Position numbers and translations under genes: made by a program
The notes under the pieces: generated by a model
What the model was told of the DNA's origin: nothing
Seen by the model: only the letters and a program-made list of their open reading frames with translations
Databases searched by the model: none
Part shown: positions 19,890-28,438 of the stretch, one piece after another
How the letters are laid out: each line of letters opens with the position of its first letter
How positions within the stretch are numbered: position 1 is the first letter of the stretch
DNA from: CAIQQQ01 sp040399685
GTDB taxonomy: Bacteria > Pseudomonadota > Alphaproteobacteria > Acetobacterales > Acetobacteraceae
Length of the DNA stretch: 64,000 nt
Reading direction: 5' to 3'
NCBI GenBank assembly: GCA_040399685.1
Contig: JBBART010000007.1
Span: forward strand, 103,470 to 167,469

Positions 19890-21179
19890 ATGCGCCTGAC
19901 CCTGCGTCCCCGGACCGCTCGCCGCGTCAGGGCGGTGTCCACGCGTTGGCAAAAGACGATGCTGTTTGTCGTGGGTGGGCTGGTCGTCGGTTTTTGCGCC
20001 GTCGGGTTCGCCATGCTGGCGGATGTGGCGCAGAGCGGATTTCATCAGATCCTGGCGCAGTCGCGGTTCATCAGCCTCGGCCTGACACCAGCAGGCTTCG
20101 CCCTGTCCGTGTTCCTGGCGAACCGGTATTTTCCCAGCAGCGGCGGCAGCGGCATCCCCCAGGCAATTGCGGCTCGTGCTCTCACCGACCAAGCGGCACG
20201 CGGGCGTCTGGTTTCACTCCGCGTGGCGGTGGGAAAGGTGGCGCTGACAGCGTTGGGCCTGCTGTGCGGCGCCTCAATCGGGCGCGAAGGGCCCACGGTT
20301 CAAGTGGGCGCTTCGGTTATGTTCGCGCTGGGCCGCCTTTCGCCGCGCCGGCAGCCCGGGTTGATCCTGGCCGGGGCAGCCGCTGGCGTGGCGGCGGCCT
20401 TCAACACGCCCCTGGCCGGCATTGTGTTCGCGGTGGAGGAAATGAGTCGCTCGTTCGAATCGCGCAACAGTGGCCTGATTTTGGGGACCGTGATCGCTGC
20501 CGGCCTCGTGTCCCTCGCAGTGATGGGCAACTACAGCTATTTCGGCGCGACAGCCATGGCGCTTCACGGCCTTCGCGACTGGATGGCTGTGCCGCTGTGC
20601 GGCGTGATGGGCGGCCTGCTGGGCGGTTTTTTCAGTCGCGTCGTTGTGTACGTAGCAGACGCGGGCGGCACCCACTGGCAGCGCGTAAAACGGCACAAAG
20701 TCGCTTTCGCCGGAGCGTGTGGCCTGGCCGTAGCCTTATGCGGCCTGGCATCCGGCGACACCATCTACGGCACTGGCTACGCGCAGGTCGACGCCATGCT
20801 GCGCGGAGGTGCCGCGCCGCCGTTGAGCTTCGGCCTGCTCAAGTTGCTGGCGACGGCGTTGAGTACCATCAGCGGCGCCCCGGGCGGAATATTTTCACCG
20901 TCATTGGCCGTAGGGGCAGGCATGGGGCAGGATCTGGGGTGGATACTCCCGCAGGTGCCTCTTGGTGTGATGGTTTTGTTGGGAATGGTCTCCTATTTTG
21001 CTGGCGTTGTGCAGGCGCCTATCACGGCTTTTGTCATCGTGACGGAAATGACCAATGGTGAGGTTTCCATTGTGCCCTTGATGCTGGCGGCATTGATCGC
21101 CTACGGGGTTTCCCGGCTGGTGTGCCACGAAGGCATCTATCACGCGCTTTCGCATCATTTTATCAAAACGTCGCGCTGA
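19890..21179 (+). CDS. ClC-family chloride channel / H+-Cl- antiporter
   Basis: A 429-residue membrane protein of the ClC family. The chloride-binding motifs are GSGIP at 86-90, GREGP at 131-135 with the gating Glu133, and GGIFSPSLAVG in the C-terminal half; AVEEMS matches the helix that carries the internal proton glutamate in ClC-ec1. This suggests an antiporter rather than a pure channel. There are no C-terminal CBS domains. I chose the ATG at 19890, with AAGG nine bases upstream; a TTG two codons earlier is in frame. Confidence 0.93.
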   Translation: MRLTLRPRTARRVRAVSTRWQKTMLFVVGGLVVGFCAVGFAMLADVAQSGFHQILAQSRFISLGLTPAGFALSVFLANRYFPSSGGSGIPQAIAARALTDQAARGRLVSLRVAVGKVALTALGLLCGASIGREGPTVQVGASVMFALGRLSPRRQPGLILAGAAAGVAAAFNTPLAGIVFAVEEMSRSFESRNSGLILGTVIAAGLVSLAVMGNYSYFGATAMALHGLRDWMAVPLCGVMGGLLGGFFSRVVVYVADAGGTHWQRVKRHKVAFAGACGLAVALCGLASGDTIYGTGYAQVDAMLRGGAAPPLSFGLLKLLATALSTISGAPGGIFSPSLAVGAGMGQDLGWILPQVPLGVMVLLGMVSYFAGVVQAPITAFVIVTEMTNGEVSIVPLMLAALIAYGVSRLVCHEGIYHALSHHFIKTSR

Positions 21180-21511
21180 GAGCCCAAGCGACTGCCCGAG
21201 CGATCCCAAAGCCGCACTCCATCAAGCTCCGGCCGACACGATATGCGCAGCGATCCGGGATCAGATCATCACGCGACCGGCTGCGCCGAGCTGTATTTGG
21301 ACAACGCCAAGCCGTGCGAGACGAGCGATAATGTCGGTGAAAACAACGAATGCGAGCCGGAACAAAGCGCCCGACATGAGCGAGATCACGTCTGGTTCAC
21401 GGCCGCATGAGACCTTGCGAGCGGCTGAAACTCTGGAACGTTCTTTCAATCGTAGAGTTGTGAAAGGACTCGCTCCACACCCCACAAGCAAAAATCGCTC
21501 GGAGACATCAG
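21180..21511. other. 332-bp gap with no recognised gene
   Basis: Open frames exist on both strands here but none has a recognisable protein motif. The stretch is less GC-rich in its right half. It probably holds the promoter for the peroxiredoxin-like gene; I could not assign clear -35 and -10 boxes. Confidence 0.4.
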
Positions 21512-22084
21512 TTGGCAATCAGCGCAATCAGTCCGTTATTCCCTCGGCGGCCTGTGCCCTCACTCTCGGTCGCCACAGTCGACGGAGGGCAATGGACTCT
21601 GGCCGATCAACACCCAGAGCATTTCACGCTGGTGGTCGTCTATCGTGGCCTGCACTGCCCGATCTGCGCCGCGTATCTGCGCGATCTGGACGCCAGATTG
21701 CCGGAATTCGCACGCCGCGGCGTGTCCGTGGTGGCGATCAGCAGTGACGACGCCGCGCGGGCCGCGACCGCCAAGGAAAAGTGGAAACTGGGCAACGTCA
21801 CGGTCGGCTGGGGTCTCGACCTCGACACCGCGCGTCGCTGGGGTCTGTATATATCCAGCGGCCATGGTCTCTCCGGGGGCATCGAAGAGCCTGCCATGTT
21901 TGTGGAACCAGGACTGTTCTTGATCCGCCCCGACGGCACTCTGTACTTCGCCTCAGTGCAAACAATGCCGTTCGCGCGGCCGACTTTCGTCGACATCCTG
22001 GGAGCGCTGGATTTCGTGGTCGCTAAAAACTACCCGGCCCGCGGCGAAGTTCCCGACCCGGTGGTGCAACAGGACGCCATCTGA
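21512..22084 (+). CDS. Peroxiredoxin-like (AhpC/TSA) family protein, TTG start
   Basis: A 190-residue thioredoxin-fold protein. The segment VVVYRGLHCPICAAYLRDLD puts a CPIC motif at Cys49-Cys52 after a beta strand, as in the AhpC/TSA-like proteins that reduce peroxides or disulfides. The only good start is TTG at 21512, with GGAG seven bases upstream. The stop overlaps the following dehalogenase start by one base (TGATG), so the two are translated together. Confidence 0.8.
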   Translation: MAISAISPLFPRRPVPSLSVATVDGGQWTLADQHPEHFTLVVVYRGLHCPICAAYLRDLDARLPEFARRGVSVVAISSDDAARAATAKEKWKLGNVTVGWGLDLDTARRWGLYISSGHGLSGGIEEPAMFVEPGLFLIRPDGTLYFASVQTMPFARPTFVDILGALDFVVAKNYPARGEVPDPVVQQDAI

Positions 22085-22764
22085 TGACACCGCCGCCAGC
22101 AATCCGGGCGTGCATCTTCGACGCCTATGGAACCTTGTTTGATTTCTCCTCTGCTGCGTCTGCCTGCAAGGACGAACTGGGCGATCAAACAACCGCATTG
22201 ACCACGCTATGGCGCGACAAGCAGTTGCAATACAGTTTGCTTCGATCCGTCCAGGGACGACATGCCGACTTCTGGCAGGTGACTGGCGATGCCCTGGATT
22301 ATGCTCTTGAAGCGCTCGATATCGCCAAGCCGGCGTTGCGTCAGCGGCTCATGGATTTATACCTCACGCTCAGGCCGTTTCTGGAAGTGCCAGACGTGTT
22401 GCGACGCCTTCAGGGCGCCGGCATTAAAACCGCGATCCTGTCGAACGGCTCCCCTGCGATGCTGGCCGCTGCAGTGACAAGTGCGGGTATTGGAAATCTG
22501 CTGGATGCGGTCATCTCGGTCGAGGATGTGGGTGTCTTCAAACCACACCCACATGTTTATCAAGTCGCATGCGACCGCCTCGGTCTCAGCGTCGAGAATA
22601 TTGCGTTCGCATCTTCCAACGGCTGGGATGCTTACGGGGCCGCTGCTTTTGGGATGCAGGTGGTCTGGTGCAATCGCTACAGCCAGCCGCCGGAAAGACT
22701 GCCCGGCCGCCCCGCGCATGAAATCCGGTCGTTGGCAGAACTGCCGGCGTTGATCTGCACCTAG
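22084..22764 (+). CDS. Haloacid dehalogenase, type II (HAD superfamily)
   Basis: A 226-residue HAD hydrolase. The nucleophile is Asp13 in IFDAYGTLFD, motif II is ILSNGSP, the motif III lysine lies in FKPHPHVYQ, and ASSNGWDAYGAAAFG matches the acidic motif of L-2-haloacid dehalogenases. It would release halide from short 2-haloacids. The neighbouring ClC gene could help export the chloride formed, although this link is inference. It is coupled to the peroxiredoxin-like gene. Confidence 0.85.
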   Translation: MTPPPAIRACIFDAYGTLFDFSSAASACKDELGDQTTALTTLWRDKQLQYSLLRSVQGRHADFWQVTGDALDYALEALDIAKPALRQRLMDLYLTLRPFLEVPDVLRRLQGAGIKTAILSNGSPAMLAAAVTSAGIGNLLDAVISVEDVGVFKPHPHVYQVACDRLGLSVENIAFASSNGWDAYGAAAFGMQVVWCNRYSQPPERLPGRPAHEIRSLAELPALICT

Positions 22765-22854
22765 CACGTGAAACAGTGAACACAACGGCAAACGAAAGAA
22801 CCCCATGTGCGCATCCTCTCCAGACAATGTGGCGCGTTTTGAACGGAGCGCATC

Positions 22855-25212
22855 ATGAGCGGGCATCCAACAGAACATCGTCCGCCCCCCAGAAATAGCC
22901 ACGGTTGCGGCGAAAGCAACGTCACTTCAGTCACTGATCCAGTCTGCGGGATGACGGTCGATCCGGCCACGTCGATGCACCATCTTAATTATCACGGAAC
23001 AATTTTCCACTTCTGCTCATCCGGATGTCGCGCGAAGTTCGAAGCCGATCCTGGAAAATATCTAAAGCCGCAGGCGCCGAACGCTGCGATGGGCGGCACG
23101 ATTTACACCTGTCCGATGCACCCGGAGATCCGGCAGGTCGGCCCTGGTTCCTGCCCCAAATGCGGCATGGCGCTCGAACCGCTGGAGATCACCGCCGAGG
23201 CTGTACCAAGCCAGGAACTGGCCGACATGTCCCGGCGCTTTCAGGTGGCGCTGGTGCTCACCCTGCCCGTGTTCATTCTTGAGATGGGCAGCCATGTCCC
23301 ATGGCTAGGGCTGACGAAACTGGTGCCGGAGCAGTGGTCGATCTGGATCCAGTTCATCCTGTCGACACCCGTAGTCCTGTGGGCGGGATGGCCGTTCTTC
23401 GATCGCGGCGCAAGGTCTGTTCGGTCGGGAAATTTGAACATGTTCACCCTGATCGCGCTCGGCACCGGGGCGGCCTATCTCTACAGCCTCATCGCGACCT
23501 TCGCCCCAGGCCTGTTCCCACCGGGCTTCCAGATGATGGGCGGCACCGTCGCCGTCTATTATGAAGCCGCCGCTGTCATCACCGTGCTGGTTCTGCTCGG
23601 CCAGGTTCTGGAACTGCGGGCGCGGGACCAGACCGGCGGGGCCATCCGCGCCCTTCTCAACCTTGCCCCTCAGACCGCGCGACGTCTGCGCCAGAATGGT
23701 GAAGATGAGGACATCGCGCTGGACCAAGTCCAGGTCGACGACCGGCTTCGCGTTCGCCCTGGCGACGGAATCCCCGTCGATGGCACGGTGCTGGAGGGCA
23801 AGAGTGCCGTGGACGAATCCATGATCACAGGTGAGTCGATGCCTTCGCCGAAGGAACCTGGCGACAAGGTCATCGGCGGCACCGTGAACGGCACGGGCTC
23901 GCTGATCATGCAGGCCGACTCGGTGGGAGCGGGTGGCATGCTTGCGCGCATCGTCACCATGGTCGCCGAGGCCCAGCGGAGCCGGGCGCCGATCCAGAAA
24001 TTGGCTGACACCGTCGCTGGATATTTCGTCCCGGCCGTGCTCGCAATGTCTATCGCAGCCTTCATCGGCTGGGCGGTCTGGGGTCCTGCGCCTGCGTTGG
24101 CCTTCGCTCTGATCGCTGCCGTCTCAGTCGTGATCATCGCGTGCCCCTGTGCACTCGGGCTGGCCACGCCGATGTCGATCATGGTCGCGGTCGGCAAAGG
24201 CGCAGGTGCGGGCGTACTCATAAAATCTGCCGAAAGCCTGGAGCGGATGGAGAAGGTCGATACAATCGTGGTCGACAAGACCGGCACCCTCACCGAGGGC
24301 AAGCCGCGCGTCACGTCCATCGTCCCCGCCGCCGGTCTCACCGAGGATGACCTGCTGAAACTTGCCGCAAGCCTTGAGCGATCAAGCGAGCACCCCCTCG
24401 CGGCCGCGATCATGCGTGCCGCCAAGGAAAAAAACATCGCCGCCAATGAGCCGTCAGACTTCGCTTCGATGACCGGAAAGGGCGTCACGGGAAAGGTTGA
24501 CGGACGTCTCGTGGCACTCGGCAACGCCAGGCTGATGGCCGACCAGGAAGTCGACATGGGCAGCCTGGCCGCGAAAGCCGGTGAGCTGCGTGGCTCGGGT
24601 GCCACAGCGCTGTTCGTCGCCGTTGACGGCAAGCCTGGCGGGATCATCGCAATCGCTGACCCGATCAAGGCAACAACGCGTGCGGCGCTCGACAGCCTGC
24701 GGGCGGACGGCATTCACATCGTCATGCTGACAGGTGACAACCACACGACGGCACAGGCGGTGGGAAAGCAACTCGGGATCGATGATATCGAAGCCGAAAT
24801 GCTGCCCGAGGACAAGCGCCGGATCGTGAAGAAGCTGCGTGCGGATGGCAAAATCGTGGCGATGGCAGGCGACGGCGTGAACGATGCACCTGCGTTGGCA
24901 GAGGCCGATGTGGGCATTGCAATGGGCACAGGCACCGAAGTCGCGATCCAGAGCGCGGGTGTGACCCTGGTAAAAGGAGACCTCGCTGGGATTGCCCGCG
25001 CCAGGGCGCTCAGCCGGATGACCATGCGCAACATCCGGCAGAATCTTGTCTTCGCCTTCGCCTATAATGCAATCGGCATCCCAGTGGCCGCTGGTGTGCT
25101 TTATCCAAATTTCGGAATCCTGCTCAGTCCTGCCGTCGCGGCCTTGGCGATGTCGTTGAGTTCGGTATCGGTCATCGGCAACGCACTGCGCATGCGGGCG
25201 GCACGCCTGTGA
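22855..25212 (+). CDS. Copper-exporting P1B-type ATPase with YHS and heavy-metal-binding N-terminus
   Basis: A 785-residue inner-membrane ATPase. The N-terminus has a YHS domain (DPVCGMTVDP at 28-37) and a heavy-metal-binding domain (YTCPMHPEI, then CPKCGMAL, 84-107) rather than HMA domains. Catalytic parts follow: TGES at 325-328, the transmembrane CPC at 430-432 in ACPCALGLATP, Asp474 in DKTGTLT, the HP motif in SSEHPLA, and GDGVNDAPAL. CPC and the metal domains point to Cu(I) or Ag(I) export. There is a 90-base gap before it and a hairpin right after it. No copper regulator or chaperone gene is adjacent. Confidence 0.93.
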   Translation: MSGHPTEHRPPPRNSHGCGESNVTSVTDPVCGMTVDPATSMHHLNYHGTIFHFCSSGCRAKFEADPGKYLKPQAPNAAMGGTIYTCPMHPEIRQVGPGSCPKCGMALEPLEITAEAVPSQELADMSRRFQVALVLTLPVFILEMGSHVPWLGLTKLVPEQWSIWIQFILSTPVVLWAGWPFFDRGARSVRSGNLNMFTLIALGTGAAYLYSLIATFAPGLFPPGFQMMGGTVAVYYEAAAVITVLVLLGQVLELRARDQTGGAIRALLNLAPQTARRLRQNGEDEDIALDQVQVDDRLRVRPGDGIPVDGTVLEGKSAVDESMITGESMPSPKEPGDKVIGGTVNGTGSLIMQADSVGAGGMLARIVTMVAEAQRSRAPIQKLADTVAGYFVPAVLAMSIAAFIGWAVWGPAPALAFALIAAVSVVIIACPCALGLATPMSIMVAVGKGAGAGVLIKSAESLERMEKVDTIVVDKTGTLTEGKPRVTSIVPAAGLTEDDLLKLAASLERSSEHPLAAAIMRAAKEKNIAANEPSDFASMTGKGVTGKVDGRLVALGNARLMADQEVDMGSLAAKAGELRGSGATALFVAVDGKPGGIIAIADPIKATTRAALDSLRADGIHIVMLTGDNHTTAQAVGKQLGIDDIEAEMLPEDKRRIVKKLRADGKIVAMAGDGVNDAPALAEADVGIAMGTGTEVAIQSAGVTLVKGDLAGIARARALSRMTMRNIRQNLVFAFAYNAIGIPVAAGVLYPNFGILLSPAVAALAMSLSSVSVIGNALRMRAARL

Positions 25213-25214
25213 CC

Positions 25215-25250
25215 CCGACAGCGATGCTGCGGGAACAGCGTCGCTGTCGG
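25215..25250 (+). terminator. Hairpin after the copper ATPase gene
   Basis: Two bases after the stop codon lie CCGACAGCGA and, 16 bases later, its exact complement TCGCTGTCGG; an inner GCTG/CAGC pair extends the stem. The following bases are only weakly T-rich (CTTGTTC), so termination may be imperfect. Confidence 0.55.
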
Positions 25251-25621
25251 CTTGTTCGGGCGCCCAAAAGATGTTGCCCTGAAACAGGGAGCAGGCGAAA
25301 TCCCGACCATTGATATGTGTGACAAACCCGGAATCAGCTTGATGACGACCCGTATCCTGGCCGTCACCGACAGGTTCCCGCGGCTATTTTCGATCATCGA
25401 TCCACGATTCAGTCGGCAAACGGAAACCCATTGCGGGATATCTCAAGCCGACATGGATCGGTGCGACCCATCAGAAAACGGGTTGGAGGTTTGGCGCGGA
25501 TACTCTGACGAAGTGCGCCCGTATGGCACGGTCCGCAACAAGATCCCGATCTTGTTGCGAATTTCTGGCGAAGTATTGGGCCGATGTTCGCACGAGGCAA
25601 CTTGTGTGCCGAACGGATGGC
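25251..25621. other. 371-bp convergent gap with no recognised gene
   Basis: This is the space between the copper ATPase hairpin and the 3' end of the LysR gene. One open plus-strand frame crosses it and runs into the LysR gene, but it has no recognisable motif. The only clear structure is the inverted repeat at 25534-25559. Confidence 0.4.
25534..25559. repeat. 26-bp inverted repeat (12-bp arms) past the LysR gene end
   Basis: CGCAACAAGATC, two C bases, then the perfect complement GATCTTGTTGCG. It lies 62 bases past the LysR stop on that gene's strand and could end its transcript, but no T-run follows on either strand. Confidence 0.4.
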
Positions 25622-26536
25622 TTATCGCTTGCGCCATGCGGGCATGACATCGTCGGGAAAGGACGCGTCCAGGAAATCAAGGAACAGCCGCAGACGGTGG
25701 CTCAAGTGCCGCTTCCCCTGATAAACGGCGTAAATCGGATCTTCTTCCTTGCTCTGCTGGTCTGGGAAAAGTTCAACAAGTTGACCGCTGATCAGATCTC
25801 CCCCGACGTGGAATTCCGCAAGGCGCACGATTCCGCCTCCGGCCCGCGCCATCTCCAGCAGCATTTGCCCCTGATTGGTCACGACATTGCTGCTGATCTT
25901 CAATCGGCGCGAGGCACGGCCGCTCCCCTTCGCTGTCCAAATGCTGGCGGGCATGCTGGAGATGAAATTCAGGCACACGTGCTGTCCCAGATCCGCAGGC
26001 CCAGCGGGCGTTCCGTGTTCGGCCAGATAGCGCGGAGCAGCGCAAATGATCCAGCGGGTCCGCGCAAAGCGATGCGCAACGAGAGCCGAATCAGCGAGTT
26101 GACCGACGTGTATCGCCACATCCATACCGCCATCCAGCAGATTGCCCGGCTCGATCTTCAAATGGATCTCTAATCGCAACGCTGGGTGCAATTGGCGAAA
26201 CTTCGGGATCAACGGCGCGAGTTGCGCTGCGGCAAAAGTTGGCATTGAGCGGATGCGCAGAATATCTTGCGCGGCTGTGCCGGCAAGCACAGCAGTGTCC
26301 GCCTCCTCCACAGCCTCAATGGCCCGTTGGGCGGCCTCGTAGAATGCCTTGCCCTCGGGCGTCAGCGTCACAATGCGATGGGAGCGGTCGAACAGCAGAA
26401 CGCCAAGCCGATTCTCAATGCGCGCCACAAGCTTGCTCACCGCAGACGGGGTCAGCGACAGGCTGCGCGCCGCAGCTGAGAACCCACCGTCCTCGACGGC
26501 GCGCACGAAGACCAACATCTCCCCATAGCGATTCAT
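25622..26536 (-). CDS. LysR-family transcriptional regulator
   Basis: A 304-residue LysR protein. The N-terminal helix-turn-helix reads FVRAVEDGGFSAAARSLSLT, then PSAVSKLVARIENRLG; the effector domain follows from about residue 90. It is divergent from the Baeyer-Villiger monooxygenase gene and shares a 165-base intergenic region containing a good LysR-type box, so it most likely controls that operon and itself. The ATG at 26536 was chosen because AGAGG precedes it and the HTH is then at the normal distance. Confidence 0.92.
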   Translation of the reverse strand: MNRYGEMLVFVRAVEDGGFSAAARSLSLTPSAVSKLVARIENRLGVLLFDRSHRIVTLTPEGKAFYEAAQRAIEAVEEADTAVLAGTAAQDILRIRSMPTFAAAQLAPLIPKFRQLHPALRLEIHLKIEPGNLLDGGMDVAIHVGQLADSALVAHRFARTRWIICAAPRYLAEHGTPAGPADLGQHVCLNFISSMPASIWTAKGSGRASRRLKISSNVVTNQGQMLLEMARAGGGIVRLAEFHVGGDLISGQLVELFPDQQSKEEDPIYAVYQGKRHLSHRLRLFLDFLDASFPDDVMPAWRKR

Positions 26537-26540
26537 GATG

Positions 26541-26571
26541 CCTCTGTTCAGTGAATGTATTTCACAAGAGG
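26541..26571. promoter_or_regulatory. Candidate LysR operator (T-N11-A dyad)
   Basis: GTGAATGTATTTCAC (26551-26565) is a dyad with 5-base arms and fits the T-N11-A rule for LysR boxes. CCTCT at 26541 and AGAGG at 26567 form a second, outer pair. The site is 15 bases upstream of the LysR start, suited to autoregulation and to control of the divergent monooxygenase gene. Confidence 0.5.
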
Positions 26572-26701
26572 TTTGAATGTTGGGATATAGATGTCCTGGT
26601 TGCAACCGGCTAAGGTCATTGCAACGGCGCAAGACGAAATCAAAAAGGCCAGCATGTCAGCGCGTTCTGGCAGGTGAAGGCAGACGGAAGGGATGCAGCA
26701 A

Positions 26702-28342
26702 ATGCCAGACGCTGTCAGCACGACGAGTAGCCCCAGCACGTCGCAGGCTCAGCACTTCGATGCGATCATCGTCGGCGCCGGGTTCTCCGGCCTGTATCAA
26801 CTCCACCAGTTGCGCGACAAACTCGGCCTGCGGGTGCTGGTGCTGGAAGCGGGCGGCGGCATTGGCGGCACCTGGTACTGGAATCGCTATCCCGGCGCAC
26901 GCTGCGATTCCGAGAGCTATTATTACTCCTACTCGTTCTCCAAGGAATTGCAGGACGAGTGGAAATGGACCGAGCGTTATCCCGAGCATGGCGAAATCCG
27001 CAACTACCTGAACTATGTTGCCGATCGGTTTGACCTGCGCCGGGACATCCAGCTCGATACCCGCGTTCAGTCCGCGCATTACGATGACGCCTCCTGCCGC
27101 TGGACCGTCACCACCCAGGCGGGCGATGTTTACAACGCCCAGTTCTTCATCCCTGCCGTGGGCTGCCTCTCGTCGGCCAATATTCCAAAGATCGACGGGT
27201 TGGCCGCATTCAAGGGCCACTGGTATCACACCGGGCGCTGGCCGCATGAAGGCCTGGATTTCACCGGCAAGCGCGTCGCTTTGATCGGCACCGGTTCCAC
27301 CGGCATCCAGGCCACCCCGGTCATTGCCGCCCAGGCGAAGCATTTGACGGTGTTCCAGCGCACCGCGAATTACAGCATCCCCGCACGGAACGACAAGCTG
27401 ACCGACGAATTTCAGCAGGACGTGCGTGCGAACTACGACGCCATCCGTAACCAGGCGCGCGCCAGCGTCAACGGCCACCCCTTCATGATTTCAGAGACAT
27501 CCGCGCTGGACGTGCCGGAGGACGAACGAAACCGGCGTTACGAAGCCGCGTGGCAGACCGGAGGCCTGCGGTTTCGCGCGGTCTTCTCCGACCTGCTGCG
27601 CGACAAAAGCGCCAACGACACCGCATCGGACTTCATCCGCGACAAAATCCGCGCCGTTGTAAAGGACCCGGCCACGGCGGCGAAACTGACACCCACCGAC
27701 CACCCCTTCGCCTCAAAGCGCCCCCCGGTGGACAGCTATTATTTCGAAACCTTCAATCGCGACAATGTGTTACTGGTCGATATCAAGGCCGCGCCGATCG
27801 TTGCCATCACGCCGGACGGCATCCGCACGGCCGATGCTGGCTACGCATTCGATATCATCGTGTTTGCCACCGGGTTCGACGCGATGACCGGCTCGCTTCT
27901 GGCCATGGATATTCGCGGCCATGGCGGGCGGGCGCTCCGCGACGATTGGGCCGCAGGCCCACGCACCTATCTCGGCCTGCAAACAGTCGGTTATCCGAAC
28001 ATGTTCACCGTCACCGGACCTGGCAGCCCTTCGGTTCTGGCCAACATGCCGGTGGCGATCGAACAGCACACGCAGTGGATCACCGACTGCATCGCCCATA
28101 TGCGGGCGCATGGGCTGACGACGATCGAGGCCGAGCAGAAGGCTGCCGACGACTGGGTCGCCCACGTCAATGACGCCGCCAATGCCACCCTGCTGCCGAT
28201 GGCCAACAGCTCCTGGTATCTCGGCGCCAACGTGCCCGGAAAGCCGCGCGTGTTCATGCCGTATGCCGGAGGGATGGCGCGTTACGCCGCCACCTGCAAC
28301 GAGGTGGCAGAGCAGAATTACCGAGGTTTTTTACTGCGATAA
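26702..28342 (+). CDS. Flavin-containing Baeyer-Villiger monooxygenase
   Basis: A 546-residue FAD/NADPH enzyme that inserts oxygen next to a ketone, giving an ester or lactone. The FAD loop GAGFSG is at 25-30, the Baeyer-Villiger fingerprint FKGHWYHTGRWP at 170-181, and the NADPH loop GTGSTG at 196-201. The length fits type I enzymes. I chose the ATG at 26702, nine bases after GGAAGGG; the ATG at 26693 would touch that site. It leads a plus-strand cluster with a Liv importer and a short-chain dehydrogenase, so import, oxidation and ester formation may be linked. Confidence 0.93.
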   Translation: MPDAVSTTSSPSTSQAQHFDAIIVGAGFSGLYQLHQLRDKLGLRVLVLEAGGGIGGTWYWNRYPGARCDSESYYYSYSFSKELQDEWKWTERYPEHGEIRNYLNYVADRFDLRRDIQLDTRVQSAHYDDASCRWTVTTQAGDVYNAQFFIPAVGCLSSANIPKIDGLAAFKGHWYHTGRWPHEGLDFTGKRVALIGTGSTGIQATPVIAAQAKHLTVFQRTANYSIPARNDKLTDEFQQDVRANYDAIRNQARASVNGHPFMISETSALDVPEDERNRRYEAAWQTGGLRFRAVFSDLLRDKSANDTASDFIRDKIRAVVKDPATAAKLTPTDHPFASKRPPVDSYYFETFNRDNVLLVDIKAAPIVAITPDGIRTADAGYAFDIIVFATGFDAMTGSLLAMDIRGHGGRALRDDWAAGPRTYLGLQTVGYPNMFTVTGPGSPSVLANMPVAIEQHTQWITDCIAHMRAHGLTTIEAEQKAADDWVAHVNDAANATLLPMANSSWYLGANVPGKPRVFMPYAGGMARYAATCNEVAEQNYRGFLLR

Positions 28343-28438
28343 CAAGCCGAAATGGATGGCGGGCCGCGCCCGGATAAGCCAGACTGCGAAGCATAATGAG
28401 AGCCTCACCAAGAGGCTCCGGGACAGGGACGCAAGAAG

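Noticed and set aside
21331..21747. Plus-strand frame overlapping the start of the peroxiredoxin-like gene
   Set aside because: It is out of frame with the recognisable CPIC protein and has no motif; it is low-complexity reading of the same DNA.
25252..25647. Plus-strand frame of 131 codons in the gap after the copper ATPase gene
   Set aside because: It starts without a ribosome site, contains the inverted repeat, and runs into the antisense end of the LysR gene.
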